The position numbers were made by a program, and so were the translations under genes. The notes under the pieces were generated by a model that was given only the letters and a program-made list of their open reading frames with translations, was not told the DNA's origin and searched no databases. From contig NZ_RXYA01000008.1 in NCBI RefSeq assembly GCF_008086595.1, positions 1 through 64,000 of the forward strand: 64,000 bases of DNA. The letters are read 5' to 3'. The DNA is from Acetobacterium paludosum. GTDB lineage: Bacteria; Bacillota; Clostridia; Eubacteriales; Eubacteriaceae. Positions 43,613 through 53,497 of this stretch are shown one piece after another. Each line of letters opens with the position of its first letter. Positions within the stretch are counted from its first letter, which is position 1.

Positions 43613-44449
43613 TCATTTTCCGGATGAAAGATTAGTGAAAAAATCACTGAAATTCTGGAAAAAACTTTGTATCTGGTCAAAGAACCCTGCTGATTTCTGG
43701 CTTGCCTCAAGCAGTTTTACAAATGTATCCGGATCCATATTCAATTCATTAAATTGTTTGACTAAGCCTAATATCTCTTCAATCTGATCATCCGTCAGCG
43801 TCGTATCATACTTTGTTGCCGTTTCTTTAATAAGCTGACGAATTTCATCATCACTCATACCCTTTGTCTGCGCAATTTCAGTTTTTAAACTGTTTATAAT
43901 ATTAACCGCATCGTCTCCGACTGCATCCTGCAGTTCGCCAGTTACAACGACTTCATCTACAGCCGTTGTTTTGGCGGCTTCATCCAAAGTGGTTCCCGTC
44001 GCAGCTTCATAAGCTTTATAAATCCCCGTTAAGGCTCCCGTACCGGAAACGGGAGTATAGGCCGCAACAATTACTTTGGCATTCGTGATTCCGGCGGTAG
44101 TCAATGCCGCTTTATACATATCTTCTGTTACCCAATCAATATTTTTGGTTTCTATCTCAATGCCGCCACTGGTTTTTTCCTGCACATAAACACTGGATAG
44201 TGCAAGGCTTCCAATTTTGTCAGAAGAGACCTGTCCACCTAAATATTGACGCTCATCGGCATTCGTCACGACGGTTTCCTCAACAGCTCCTCTGCTGATA
44301 CCAAAATATCCATAGACCGTTTTTAGCTGCGCTTCGGTGTTATCTGCCCCGATGGCCACACAGGCACTTTTTGAATCAGCCCATACCGGTGACATCATCG
44401 TCATTGATAAGGCGATGGCCATTATACTCATTAATATTTTCTTCTTCAT
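43613..44449 (-). CDS. Secreted DUF1002 protein
   Basis: A 278-residue protein with a signal peptide (about 1-24, cleaved after VWA). The body has AIGADNTEAQLKTVYGYFGI and GYFGI-type repeats of the DUF1002 family, then VYVQEKTSGGIEIETKN and AAYTPVSGTGALTGIYKAYE. The C-terminal 60 residues are helical and end in an Phe-rich segment (FFDQIQSFFQNFSDFFTNL). Function unknown. It is not clear whether it is functionally tied to yqeC. Confidence 0.85.
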   Translation of the reverse strand: MKKKILMSIMAIALSMTMMSPVWADSKSACVAIGADNTEAQLKTVYGYFGISRGAVEETVVTNADERQYLGGQVSSDKIGSLALSSVYVQEKTSGGIEIETKNIDWVTEDMYKAALTTAGITNAKVIVAAYTPVSGTGALTGIYKAYEAATGTTLDEAAKTTAVDEVVVTGELQDAVGDDAVNIINSLKTEIAQTKGMSDDEIRQLIKETATKYDTTLTDDQIEEILGLVKQFNELNMDPDTFVKLLEASQKSAGFFDQIQSFFQNFSDFFTNLSSGK

Positions 44450-44640
44450 ACTTTACCTCTTGATATTCTAGATTTCTAACTTTTTGTTAATTTGATAATT
44501 GTATTTAGTGCAAAAGTTATTCTGGTTAAGAATACCAGTGAATTCTATCTTTTAACTTAAATCAAGTATTTATTAACCAAATATACACTGTCTCTTTCAT
44601 AAAATTGACAGATAAACCCTTAGGAATAAAAAATATTTTC

Positions 44641-44649
44641 TGGTATAAT
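44641..44649 (+). promoter_or_regulatory. Extended -10 promoter of the dGTPase gene
   Basis: TGGTATAAT is an extended -10 element, with about 34 nt between a start near 44656 and the start codon. No good -35 lies 17 nt upstream; TTGACA near 44606 is too far away. Confidence 0.5.
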
Positions 44650-44688
44650 AGCTTTAATGAATTTTTTATTATTAAAAGGGGAACTTGT

Positions 44689-46158
44689 ATGGAATGGGAA
44701 AAACTTTTAGCAGATACTCGAATTGGCAAAAAAATAGATCCGCCTTATGATCCTGAAAAATATTATATGAGTGAATTTGAAAAAGACTATTGGCGGATTA
44801 TTAACAGTGCCTCATTTCGGCGCTTGCAGGACAAAACCCAAGTGTTTCCTTTAGATAAAAGTGATTTTGTCCGAACCCGCCTGACCCACTCGATCGAAAC
44901 ATCATCTCTGGCTAAACAGTTGACGGCAATGATCACCAAAAATATTACCATTTACGAAAAAGACACACCCTATAAAATCACTTCAGATCAAGCCGTCTTA
45001 GCTGCCGATATTGCGATGTGCAGCGGGCTGCTGCACGATATTGGCAATCCTCCATTTGGCCATTTCGGTGAAGTCATTATTCGAGACTGGTTCAAAAACA
45101 ATCTGGGCAATTACTCCTATAAAGATAAAACGTTGACGGATAGTCTTACGAAACACATGAAAAATGATCTATATAATTTTGAAGGCAACGCTCAAGCCCT
45201 TCGCCTGCTTATTAAACTGCACCATGTCGATAGTGAGTTTGGATTGAACTTAACCGCATCTGTGTTGAATACTATTGTGAAATACCCGGTTGATTCTTTG
45301 ACTTTTGACGAAAAAGATCCTGATGTCAAAAATCATAAGATCGGCTATTATCTGTCTGAAAACGAGGAGTTTTCAAAGATCGCTGATATTACCGAGACAA
45401 AAATCAATCAAATATATTATCGTCATCCGCTTACCTTCATTCTTGAAGCCGCCGATGATATTGCCTATGCAACCGCTGATCTTGAGGATGCCTTTAAAAA
45501 AGGTTTCTTTTCAATTGATACATTTGTTGAGTTCTTTGAAAATGAACTTCGCGAATATGAAAAAGCCGGTCTTTTTACTAAGGTACAAATAGAAAAATCA
45601 AATTTACTGATTGAATATTTTGATGAATTAAAGCTACAATTCAAAAAAGAGCATAGTAAAGAAATTATGATTTTTCAAAACTGGCTCAGTCATGTCCGAG
45701 ATTGGCTCCTGTATTGTGCGGCTTATGGTTTTACCCATTCTTATACGGAAATTATGGAAGGTACTTTTAAAAAAGATATTTTCGAAGAGTCTTTCCATGG
45801 TGCAACTATCTGTATTTTAAAAAGTGTTATGCACGAATTCGTCTATTCAACACCGAGCATAACAAAACTTGAGTTGGCAGCTCAAAGTATCTTATATTCC
45901 TTGCTCGATAAGTTCATCCCAGCAATTATCTATTATAAAGAAGATACCGAAACCAATCCGATGTATAAACAAACCAAAGCTGAGCACAATTTAACAGACT
46001 TGATTTCAGAAAATTATAAAGAAAATTATCTGAAGTCAAAAACAGATGATCCCGTCAATAATTTATATTTGCGTTTACTTCTGGTGACCGATTTCATCTG
46101 TGGCATGACCGATTCTTATGCGAAGAATCTCTATCAAGAATTAAATGGTATGAACTAA
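44689..46158 (+). CDS. dgt: Deoxyguanosinetriphosphate triphosphohydrolase (dGTPase family)
   Basis: A 489-residue HD-domain enzyme. Metal ligands appear in RLTHSIETSSLAKQL (His), CSGLLHDIGNPPFGHFGE (His-Asp) and EAADDIAYATADLEDAFKKG (Asp). The family cuts dGTP or other dNTPs to nucleoside plus triphosphate, controlling dNTP pools and in some cases phage defence. AAAAGGGGAAC before ATG at 44689 sets the start, 28 codons inside a longer open frame. The following 217 nt have no gene. Confidence 0.93.
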   Translation: MEWEKLLADTRIGKKIDPPYDPEKYYMSEFEKDYWRIINSASFRRLQDKTQVFPLDKSDFVRTRLTHSIETSSLAKQLTAMITKNITIYEKDTPYKITSDQAVLAADIAMCSGLLHDIGNPPFGHFGEVIIRDWFKNNLGNYSYKDKTLTDSLTKHMKNDLYNFEGNAQALRLLIKLHHVDSEFGLNLTASVLNTIVKYPVDSLTFDEKDPDVKNHKIGYYLSENEEFSKIADITETKINQIYYRHPLTFILEAADDIAYATADLEDAFKKGFFSIDTFVEFFENELREYEKAGLFTKVQIEKSNLLIEYFDELKLQFKKEHSKEIMIFQNWLSHVRDWLLYCAAYGFTHSYTEIMEGTFKKDIFEESFHGATICILKSVMHEFVYSTPSITKLELAAQSILYSLLDKFIPAIIYYKEDTETNPMYKQTKAEHNLTDLISENYKENYLKSKTDDPVNNLYLRLLLVTDFICGMTDSYAKNLYQELNGMN

Positions 46159-46375
46159 AAATTCTAATTACTAGAACTAAAAAACGATTGATCCGTAGGT
46201 AAAGTATTACATCCATTAAAAGCATCTACCCCAATTTTAACATTTTCAACTATTTCTAAAGGGTCACTCTAAAAAAAAGGTAAAAAAAGAACGGCTGTTT
46301 TTTAATTTCCTTATATATATTGAGTTTATTGTCCAATACGGCAATTTCTGATTTTAAAAGCTTTGATTCAAAAGG

Positions 46376-47440
46376 TTATCTTCCACTTTTATTTAATGTG
46401 CGAGAATATGTTGTATTTCTACCAGAACCAATTTTCTTTATATATCCTTCTTTAACCAAATCACTCAAAGTTTTTTCAATCATAGCTTGACTGATACCTG
46501 GTAATTTTTCAGAAATTTCTTTCTTGTTCAATGTTCCAATATGTTTTTCAAAAACAAGACGGATTCGTTCTCCTTTAGTGATACCTTTTTTGTTTGGATA
46601 GTGAACATGTTCTGAAAATTCTTTATAAGAATTTAAAATGCAACCCAAGTAATATCTAAAAAAAGGAAGATAAGTGTTTTGACCTGCTAACCAGTCATCA
46701 GAGCTGTCTTTTAGCGCCTCATAATAGGTTTCTTTTGATTTTTCAACAATCATTTCTAGGCTGATATATTTTCCAACAATATAACCAGACTGGTACAAAA
46801 GCAATAGCGTGAGAAGTCGGCTCATTCGCCCATTACCGTCATTGAAAGGATGAATACATAAGAAGTCTAAAATAAACATAGGAATAAGTATCAATGGGTC
46901 AATCTCTTTTTTTTCAAAAGCTTCCTGGTAAGCAATACAAAGCTTTTCCATTGAATTCGGTGTTTCAAACGCACTGAGTGGACGGAAGCGGATAGATTTA
47001 TTACCTGATAAATCTATCTCGGTAATAACATTATCATTATTCTTCCAATTTCCACCATCTGTTGTTGGATGAAAACTATAGAGCATTTTGTGAAGCTGTA
47101 AAATGATATTAGGAGACAGTGGAATATATTCAAAACTTTCGTGAATTATGGAAAGAACTTCTCTATAACCAGCGATTTCAGCTTCAGATCGGTTTCGTGG
47201 TTCCGATTTTTTCTGAACGATTTCAATCAGACGTTCATCTGTTGTGTAAATTCCTTCAATTCTGTTAGAAGCGCCGGTACTCTGCACTTTAGCAATTTCA
47301 AGTAAATGATTTAAAATGTCAGGTTTGATTTCGATAAAAAGTTCCTGTTTACCTTTGTACTCGTGAATAGCAGACACCATATTAATGGTTTCTGTATTTA
47401 AAAGTTCTTTGGGAATACGGTTATAGTTAAATTCTCTCAT
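46376..47440 (-). CDS. Class II Fic protein with winged-helix tail
   Basis: A 354-residue protein. The Fic_N-like N-terminus carries the inhibitory motif SNRIEG (58-63, [ST]xxxE[GN]). The Fic core has HPFNDGNGRMSR (197-208), the full catalytic loop. The C-terminal winged helix ends EGYIKKIGSGRNTTYSR. Fic enzymes attach AMP or other phosphate groups to target proteins; Glu62 in the inhibitory helix keeps the active site closed. There is no neighbouring antitoxin, consistent with class II self-inhibition. RBS AAAGGAAATC supports the start 13 codons inside a longer frame. It lies next to a transposase remnant and may be an acquired gene. Confidence 0.92.
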   Translation of the reverse strand: MREFNYNRIPKELLNTETINMVSAIHEYKGKQELFIEIKPDILNHLLEIAKVQSTGASNRIEGIYTTDERLIEIVQKKSEPRNRSEAEIAGYREVLSIIHESFEYIPLSPNIILQLHKMLYSFHPTTDGGNWKNNDNVITEIDLSGNKSIRFRPLSAFETPNSMEKLCIAYQEAFEKKEIDPLILIPMFILDFLCIHPFNDGNGRMSRLLTLLLLYQSGYIVGKYISLEMIVEKSKETYYEALKDSSDDWLAGQNTYLPFFRYYLGCILNSYKEFSEHVHYPNKKGITKGERIRLVFEKHIGTLNKKEISEKLPGISQAMIEKTLSDLVKEGYIKKIGSGRNTTYSRTLNKSGR

Positions 47441-47754
47441 ATTGATTTCCTTTCTGCCTAATCTTATATTTATCTGCATAATTTTATCATTATATTATGC
47501 AGATAGCAAATTCATTTAATCAAAAAATTATCAAACTTATTTTTTTGTAAAGATGGGATCGTGGGTGAATTAGTGAGTGGTAGACAGGCAAAACTATCTA
47601 AAATGTTTTGACGCTATTTTTTTTACAACTACCCGGAAAATCGGTCGCAATTGGGTGATTTATTTCACCTATTAGTATATACGCGGTTGATGTATATGTC
47701 GAAGGGTACACTTTGTACACCAATTGAAATAAATTGGGGGAAACCAGAAAGTAA
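47441..47754. other. Intergenic stretch without recognised gene
   Basis: About 310 nt upstream of the Fic gene. I see no open frame with family features, only short inverted repeats such as GTACA-CTT-TGTAC near 47707-47719. It probably includes the Fic promoter and decayed transposon DNA next to the remnant that follows. Confidence 0.5.
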
Positions 47755-47961
47755 AGAGATACAGAAAATTGTCAGGCAGGCGTTTTTATTGCCTATGCCT
47801 CTGAACAGGGCTATGGACTTTTAAATGAGAAGCTGTATTTACCACAAAACTGGTTTTCAGAAGAATACCGAGACAAATGGAAACACTGCCAGATACCGGA
47901 AGACACAGATTTTCAAACGAAAAATGCATTCGATGTATATCCTGCATGGCATCGTCATTAA
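47755..47961 (+). pseudogene. IS701-type (DDE) transposase remnant
   Basis: In the frame beginning at 47770 a 50-residue stretch reads as the core of IS701-family transposases: GVFIAYASEQGYGLLNEKLY, then LPQNWFSEEYRDKW and IPEDTDFQTK. The frame has a stop just upstream (TAA at 47752-47754), no start codon, and homology ends after the TKN, with a stop at 47959-47961. Most of the gene and both ends of the element are missing. Identification rests on recall of the family pattern. Confidence 0.72.
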
Positions 47962-48050
47962 ATTGTTACTTTTTGTTTATTTTGAATAAAAAAATCCCCC
48001 AAAACCCTTTTTTTGAGCGGTTTCGGAGGACTTTGAGTAATATAGTTAAA

Positions 48051-48126
48051 TGGCAGGGGTATGAGGGCTCGAACCTCAGGCACACGGTTTTGGAGACCGT
48101 TGCTCTACCAACTGAGCTATACCCCT
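48051..48126 (-). tRNA. trnW: tRNA-Trp (anticodon CCA)
   Basis: On the minus strand the acceptor arms AGGGGTA and TACCCCT pair, the D arm is GCTCAGTTGGTAGAGC, and the anticodon stem ACGGT/ACCGT encloses CTCCAAA, giving anticodon CCA. The T arm is TGAGG-TTCGAGC-CCTCA. The discriminator G is followed by an encoded CCA (48051-48053). Confidence 0.96.
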
Positions 48127-48143
48127 ACTTTAGCAACTTCTAT

Positions 48144-48172
48144 ATTATATTCGCTTAAGAGCTAAATGTCAA
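48144..48172 (-). promoter_or_regulatory. Promoter of tRNA-Trp
   Basis: On the minus strand TTGACA (48167-48172) and TATAAT (48144-48149) are 17 nt apart; the expected start lies about 10 nt before the tRNA. Confidence 0.85.
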
Positions 48173-48200
48173 TCTTTTTAGCCATTTTAAAGAACAATTT

Positions 48201-49634
48201 TTATACTTTTAAATCAATTTTATTCAGAGTAAGTATTTCGGAATTAGCCTCAAGAATCGGATTGACTTCATCGGTGATAAAATCATCCACCTGTTCCGGA
48301 GCTCTTCCCACATAAAGGACCGGGTCCAGTATGCCTTCAACATCTTTTTCGACTAAATTAAAAGAGGCATCTTTCAAAATTCTTTCAATTAAATCATTTG
48401 CTTTTCCTTCAACTTTTACGGTGTTTCCGGCTTCCATTGATAATACTCTGATTTTTTCATGCAGTTCCTGACGGTCTCCGCCATGCTTAACACCTTCCAT
48501 GATGATGTTTTCCGTTACCATAAAAGGCAGTTCAGCATTGATATGCTGACGAATAACTTTAGGATAGACAACCAGATTTTCTGAAATATTGATGGCGATC
48601 ATTAAAATCGCATCGGCTGCTAAAAATCCTTCTGGAATGCTGATTCGTCTATTTGCCGAATCATCCAGGGTTCGTTCAAACCACTGCGTTGAAGCGGTAA
48701 TCGCCGGATTAAGCGAATTCACAATAATATAACGGGCTAGCGAACAAATACGTTCTGATCGCATCGGATTACGTTTGTACGCCATGGCGGATGAACCAAT
48801 CTGGCTTTTTTCAAAAGGTTCTTCCACTTCTTTCAAATGTTGCAGCAATCGTACATCGGTGGCAAATTTGCTCAGACTCTGTGCAATACCGCTTAGCACA
48901 TTCAATACCTGCGAATCAAATTTTCTTGAATAGGTCTGTCCGCTTACTGCAAATGATTTTTTGAAACCCATTTTTTCAGCCACCAGATCATCCAATCGTT
49001 TGACTTTATCATGATCGTTATCAAAGAGATCCATGAAACTTGCCTGAGTACCGGTCGTTCCCTTAACCCCTAAAAGTTTGACGTTGCTGATAACATGGTC
49101 AAGATCAGCTAAATCCATTATTAAATCCTGAATCCATAGACAGGCCCGTTTTCCCACCGTTGTCAGCTGGGCCGGCTGAAAATGGGTAAAACCCAATGTC
49201 GGCAAGCTTTTATGTTCCATTGCAAAAATAGCTAAATGATTAATCAAATTGATTAATAATTTACGGATATGATGGAGTCCTTCAGTATAGACAATGACAT
49301 CAGTATTATCTCCAACATATGCACTTGTCGCTCCCAGATGAATAATCCCTTTTGCTTTGGGACATTGGGCCCCATAGGTATGAACATGAGCCATGACATC
49401 GTGGCGAAGCACTTTCTCTTCTTTTGCGGCAAGCTCATAATCGATGTTTTCGATATTGGATCGCAGTTCATCAATCTGTTCTTCTGTTATATTAAGACCC
49501 AACTCTCTTTCGGCCTCTGCCAAAACAACCCAGAGTTTTCGCCAGGTTTGAAACTTATTGTCCGCTGAAAATATTTGCAGCATTTTTTTTGAAGAGTAGC
49601 GTTCGATTAAAGGGTTTTCGTAATATTCTTTCAT
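48201..49634 (-). CDS. purB: Adenylosuccinate lyase
   Basis: A 477-residue fumarase/aspartase-superfamily enzyme acting twice in purine synthesis (SAICAR to AICAR, and adenylosuccinate to AMP). The signature loop is [14 protein letters not shown] (about 282-295). Other boxes are HDVMAHVH and [18 protein letters not shown]. The start at 49634 follows AAAGGAATTATT, seven codons inside a longer frame. It is alone between tRNA-Trp and ymdB. Confidence 0.95.
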   Translation of the reverse strand: MKEYYENPLIERYSSKKMLQIFSADNKFQTWRKLWVVLAEAERELGLNITEEQIDELRSNIENIDYELAAKEEKVLRHDVMAHVHTYGAQCPKAKGIIHLGATSAYVGDNTDVIVYTEGLHHIRKLLINLINHLAIFAMEHKSLPTLGFTHFQPAQLTTVGKRACLWIQDLIMDLADLDHVISNVKLLGVKGTTGTQASFMDLFDNDHDKVKRLDDLVAEKMGFKKSFAVSGQTYSRKFDSQVLNVLSGIAQSLSKFATDVRLLQHLKEVEEPFEKSQIGSSAMAYKRNPMRSERICSLARYIIVNSLNPAITASTQWFERTLDDSANRRISIPEGFLAADAILMIAINISENLVVYPKVIRQHINAELPFMVTENIIMEGVKHGGDRQELHEKIRVLSMEAGNTVKVEGKANDLIERILKDASFNLVEKDVEGILDPVLYVGRAPEQVDDFITDEVNPILEANSEILTLNKIDLKV

Positions 49635-49749
49635 AATAATTCCTTTCTTGTTCAATTAATATTGGTTGATAAATTTTAAAATTCGGTTAAATCCTTGATC
49701 TCGCTGTTTAAAGAAGCAATTCAGATATTATCGATATTTTCTCTCCTTA

Positions 49750-50553
49750 TTACTTGGTTTCTTCAAATGTCTCATATAATCGAGTGATTTTAGTCACTTT
49801 ATTTTCAATGTCATCTATTGCTAGAATAATCCCGTTAATTTGGACACTTCCTGTTGCTGTTTCAAAACGTTTAGGCCGTTTTGTCAGCATGGTCTCCAGA
49901 ATAATTTCCTTATCAACACCAATGACCCCATCAAGCGGACCAGTCATCCCAATATCGGTAATATACGCTGTCCCCTTGGCTAAAATGCGTTCATCAGCTG
50001 TTTGGACATGGGTATGGGTTCCATAGACTGCCGTGGCAAAACCATCCATGTAATAGCCAAAGGCAATTTTTTCTGAAGTGGCCTCTGCATGAAAGTCGAT
50101 AATAATCAAATCTGCCGAATTTTTTAATTGCTCCATCAGTGGCAGCATTGCATTAAAGGGATTGTCTAAAGCAGGCATAAATATTTGACCCGATAAATTA
50201 ACAACAGCTATTTTTTTTGTTTCTTCAGTTTTTAGTTGATATTCAAAGATATCATAACCTTTCCCTGGACAGGGATCTGGATAATTAAGCGGACGGATAA
50301 TTTGCGGAAAATCCGCAATCGTTTCAAGCAGTTCTTTTTGCTGCCATACATGGTTTCCCATGGTAATGACATCAATTGGCAAACTCAGTAGTTGTTTCGC
50401 ATTTTTTGTCGTTAACCCATTTCCGCCGGAAGCGTTCTCGCCGTTGACGATGGTAAAATCTATTTCATATTGTGTGATTAATTGCGGTAATTTTTCTTTT
50501 AAAATATTTCGTCCCGGTCGGCCATAAATGTCGCCGAGTATTAATATATTCAT
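49750..50553 (-). CDS. ymdB: YmdB metallophosphoesterase
   Basis: A 267-residue calcineurin-like phosphoesterase. Metal-binding boxes are LGDIYGRPG, VNGENASGG, TMGNHVW, IIDFHAEATSE and YGTHTHVQTAD. The Bacillus homologue hydrolyses 2',3'-cyclic nucleotides and affects biofilm and motility choice. It follows rny (RNase Y) by 56 nt across a terminator, the conserved Firmicute pairing. Confidence 0.93.
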   Translation of the reverse strand: MNILILGDIYGRPGRNILKEKLPQLITQYEIDFTIVNGENASGGNGLTTKNAKQLLSLPIDVITMGNHVWQQKELLETIADFPQIIRPLNYPDPCPGKGYDIFEYQLKTEETKKIAVVNLSGQIFMPALDNPFNAMLPLMEQLKNSADLIIIDFHAEATSEKIAFGYYMDGFATAVYGTHTHVQTADERILAKGTAYITDIGMTGPLDGVIGVDKEIILETMLTKRPKRFETATGSVQINGIILAIDDIENKVTKITRLYETFEETK

Positions 50554-50582
50554 ATGCTATCCTTCTGTTATTAATTATAAAA

Positions 50583-50605
50583 AAAGGGGAGATTATCTCC
50601 CCTTT
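50583..50605 (-). terminator. Intrinsic terminator after rny
   Basis: On the minus strand AAAGGGGAGA pairs with TCTCCCCTTT, followed by T7. It lies 5 nt past the rny stop codon and separates it from ymdB. Confidence 0.9.
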
Positions 50606-50609
50606 AAGA

Positions 50610-52148
50610 CTATTTGGCATAGTCACTTGCCCTTGTTTCACGGATAATATTAACTTTAATGTTCCCCGGATATTCCATTTCAGCTTCAATCTTCTTGGCA
50701 ATATCGCGAGACAATAAAATCATCTCATCGTCATTAACTTCACTCGGTTTAACCATAACTCTGACTTCACGTCCAGCTTGAATAGCATAGGATTTTTCGA
50801 CCCCTTCAAAAGACGACGCGATGGTTTCAAGCTCCTGCAGCCGTTGAACATAGGAAACCAGTGTTTCTCTTCTGGCACCTGGTCTGGCTGCCGAAATGGC
50901 ATCTGCCGCTTGGACAAGAACCGCTTCCATTGTATGCGCTTCAACGTCACCATGATGAGCTTCCACAGCATGAATAATATTCTTATTTTCTTTGTATTTT
51001 TTAAGTACATTTACGCCAATTTCAACATGTGGTCCTTCAACCTCATGGTCAATAGCTTTCCCAATATCATGTAATAATCCTGCTCGTTTTGCAACCTTGA
51101 TGTTACCATCAAGTTCAGCTGCCATAATGCCAGCCAAATGCGACACTTCTATGGAATGCTTTAATACATTTTGTCCATAACTGGTTCGGTATTTCAGACG
51201 CCCAAGTAATTTTACAATTTCAGGGTGTAAGCCATGTATCCCAGTGTCAAAACAAGCCTGTTCACCAACTTCTTTAATCTGGTTTTCAACTTCTTTTTGG
51301 GATTTTTTGACCATCTCTTCAATTCTTGCTGGATGAATTCGTCCATCAATAATTAATTTTTCTAAAGCCAGTCTGGCAACTTCTCGACGGATGGGATCAA
51401 ACCCGGAAAGAATAACTGCTTCTGGGGTATCATCAATGATTAAGTCAATACCCGTCAATGTTTCCAAGGTTCGAATATTTCGACCTTCCCGACCAATAAT
51501 ACGGCCCTTCATTTCATCATTTGGCAAGTTAACCACGGTAATGGTTTGTTCAGCAACATGATCTGCGGCACACCGTTGAATGGACTGAGCAATCAATTCT
51601 TTTGCCTTTTTATCAGCAACGGCCTTGGATTCAACTTCAATTTGACGGATCATAATCGCCGCTTCCCGGCGTGTATCTTTACTGACATCTTCAAGCAAAA
51701 TTTCTTTTGCTTCCTCATAAGTCAAACCTGATATGCGTTCAAGTTCTTTAACCTGTTCGTCATATAAACCATCAAGCTTTTCTTTTTTCTTTTCTAAATC
51801 CTTGCCTCTTTTACCGAGAGCTTCTTCATTTCTTTCTAAGTTCACTAATTTTTTTTCTAGATTCTCTTCTTTTTGCATAAACCGATTTTCAAGTTTTTGC
51901 AACTCGGCTCGGCGTTCTCGGTTATCTCTTTCATTGACTTCTTTCATCTGCAGGGATTCTTCCTTTGCATCAAAAAGAATTTCCTTCTTTAAATTTTCTC
52001 CATCTTTTACAGCATCGTTCACAATTGCAGCAGCTGTCATTTCAGCATTTCTGATTTTACCTTCCGCAATATTTTTGCGGACAAAATAACCAACTACAAA
52101 AGCTAATACAATACCGATGGATAAGATAATTACTAGTATGTTTATAAT
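50610..52148 (-). CDS. rny: Ribonuclease Y
   Basis: A 512-residue membrane-anchored endoribonuclease central to mRNA decay. It has an N-terminal helix (about 1-20, then [12 protein letters not shown]), a long coiled coil (30-190), a KH domain with [15 protein letters not shown], and an HD domain with [12 protein letters not shown]. Start: a perfect AAGGAGGTGA overlaps the only nearby canonical start (GTG at 52154-52152), so that codon cannot be used with this site. ATT at 52148 lies 5 nt after GGAGG and gives the expected N-terminal length. Confidence 0.92.
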   Translation of the reverse strand: MINILVIILSIGIVLAFVVGYFVRKNIAEGKIRNAEMTAAAIVNDAVKDGENLKKEILFDAKEESLQMKEVNERDNRERRAELQKLENRFMQKEENLEKKLVNLERNEEALGKRGKDLEKKKEKLDGLYDEQVKELERISGLTYEEAKEILLEDVSKDTRREAAIMIRQIEVESKAVADKKAKELIAQSIQRCAADHVAEQTITVVNLPNDEMKGRIIGREGRNIRTLETLTGIDLIIDDTPEAVILSGFDPIRREVARLALEKLIIDGRIHPARIEEMVKKSQKEVENQIKEVGEQACFDTGIHGLHPEIVKLLGRLKYRTSYGQNVLKHSIEVSHLAGIMAAELDGNIKVAKRAGLLHDIGKAIDHEVEGPHVEIGVNVLKKYKENKNIIHAVEAHHGDVEAHTMEAVLVQAADAISAARPGARRETLVSYVQRLQELETIASSFEGVEKSYAIQAGREVRVMVKPSEVNDDEMILLSRDIAKKIEAEMEYPGNIKVNIIRETRASDYAK

Positions 52149-52203
52149 TTTCACCTCCTTATGTAATATTTATTATATTCTTACTATACTCATCATGAGA
52201 ACC

Positions 52204-52232
52204 ATTTTATACTTTTTTTAAAATAGTGTCAA
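52204..52232 (-). promoter_or_regulatory. Promoter of rny
   Basis: On the minus strand TTGACA (52227-52232) and TAAAAT (52204-52209) are 17 nt apart. The leader would be about 50 nt. Confidence 0.78.
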
Positions 52233-52275
52233 GAAACAAAGGTGAAACCTTGTACCTTATTTTATCATGATCAAA

Positions 52276-52299
52276 AAAGAACCTATTAAAAGGTTCTTT
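52276..52299. terminator. Terminator after recA
   Basis: AAAGAACCT pairs with AGGTTCTTT around a 6-nt loop; A/T runs lie on both sides. On the minus strand T6 follows, ending the recA transcript 35 nt past its stop. Confidence 0.82.
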
Positions 52300-52333
52300 T
52301 TAAGCATTTTTTTATTGTCTTTATGATGAGTTT

Positions 52334-53425
52334 CTACTCGAAAGATTTTTCTTCAGCAGTTTCGTCCGGTAAGTCTTCTTCTTTTGCATCCGGTTCGGCC
52401 GGTGCTTTGTTTAATTCATTTTTTTCACGAATTTCTTTTTCAATCGCGTCCGCAATATCCGGATTGGCCAAAAGGAATTCTTTTGAATTATCACGCCCCT
52501 GGCCTAAGCGTTGTTCTTTATACGAAAACCACGATCCTGATTTATCAACGATATCAAAATCGACCCCAACATCCAAAATATCGCCTTCTTTAGATATTCC
52601 CCGGCCATACATAATATCAAACTCTGCCTGTTTAAAAGGGGGTGCCATTTTATTCTTAACAACTTTTGCCCGGGTACGGTTTCCGATCATTTCAGTACCC
52701 TTTTTAAGCGTTTCAATGCGGCGCACGTCAATTCTTACTGAAGCGTAAAATTTAAGTGCTTTGCCGCCGGTAGTTGTTTCCGGATTTCCGAACATCACGC
52801 CAATCTTTTCTCTAAGCTGATTGATAAAAATGACCGTCGTATTTGATTTATTTATGATGCCGGTTAATTTTCTTAATGCCTGGGACATTAAACGGGCCTG
52901 CAGCCCCATATGGGAATCGCCCATTTCACCGTCTATTTCTGCCCGTGGCACTAACGCTGCTACCGAGTCAATGACAACCACATCAATGGCATTACTTCTT
53001 ACCAACGCTTCAACAATTTCCAATGCCTGTTCCCCGGTATCCGGTTGCGCTACTAAAAGATTGTCAATATCAACTCCCAAGGCCTTGGCATATGTGGGGT
53101 CAAGGGCATGTTCGGCATCAACAAACGCCGCATTTCCGCCGGTTTTTTGTGCTTCAGCAATAATGTGAAGAGTAAGGGTTGTTTTTCCAGAGGATTCAGG
53201 GCCGTAGATTTCCACAACTCGTCCCCGCGGAACCCCGCCAATGCCTAAAGCGATGTCCAGTCCGATTGAAGATGTCGAAATTACGTCGACGTTAAGCCTT
53301 GCGGTATCATCTCCTAAACGCATAACCGCACCTTTGCCAAAACTTCTTTCAATGCCTTTTAGTGCAGCATCCAAGGCTCGCTGTTTATCTGAGATTTGAT
53401 CGTTTGTTTTTATTTTTTCAGCCAT
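52334..53425 (-). CDS. recA: Recombinase RecA
   Basis: A 363-residue strand-exchange ATPase and LexA coprotease. Walker A is [11 protein letters not shown] (about 66-76); other boxes are [39 protein letters not shown] (L2 region) and the acidic C-terminus. It has its own LexA-box promoter. RBS GGATGGGCG. Confidence 0.98.
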   Translation of the reverse strand: MAEKIKTNDQISDKQRALDAALKGIERSFGKGAVMRLGDDTARLNVDVISTSSIGLDIALGIGGVPRGRVVEIYGPESSGKTTLTLHIIAEAQKTGGNAAFVDAEHALDPTYAKALGVDIDNLLVAQPDTGEQALEIVEALVRSNAIDVVVIDSVAALVPRAEIDGEMGDSHMGLQARLMSQALRKLTGIINKSNTTVIFINQLREKIGVMFGNPETTTGGKALKFYASVRIDVRRIETLKKGTEMIGNRTRAKVVKNKMAPPFKQAEFDIMYGRGISKEGDILDVGVDFDIVDKSGSWFSYKEQRLGQGRDNSKEFLLANPDIADAIEKEIREKNELNKAPAEPDAKEEDLPDETAEEKSFE

Positions 53426-53448
53426 TTTCGCCCATCCTATTCATTATT

Positions 53449-53497
53449 CGAACATTCGTTCTGATTCTATTATAGCTAACTTATTTCGCTTTGTCAA
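53449..53497 (-). promoter_or_regulatory. SOS promoter of recA with LexA box
   Basis: On the minus strand TTGACA (53492-53497) and TATAAT (53469-53474) are 17 nt apart. CGAACATTCGTTCT on the plus strand (53449-53462) closely matches the Gram-positive LexA box and covers the start site. The -35 lies within the last codons of cinA, so recA can be induced independently of cinA. Confidence 0.88.

Noticed and set aside
44606-44611. TTGACA as -35 of the dGTPase promoter
   Set aside because: It lies 32 nt from the TATAAT, too far for a normal spacer; the -10 is of the extended type.
46159-46375. Possible small gene between dgt and the Fic gene
   Set aside because: No frame with a ribosome binding site and coding character was found in the 217 nt.
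47877-48158. Plus-strand frame running from the transposase remnant across tRNA-Trp
   Set aside because: It is out of frame with the transposase homology and runs through the tRNA; not a gene.
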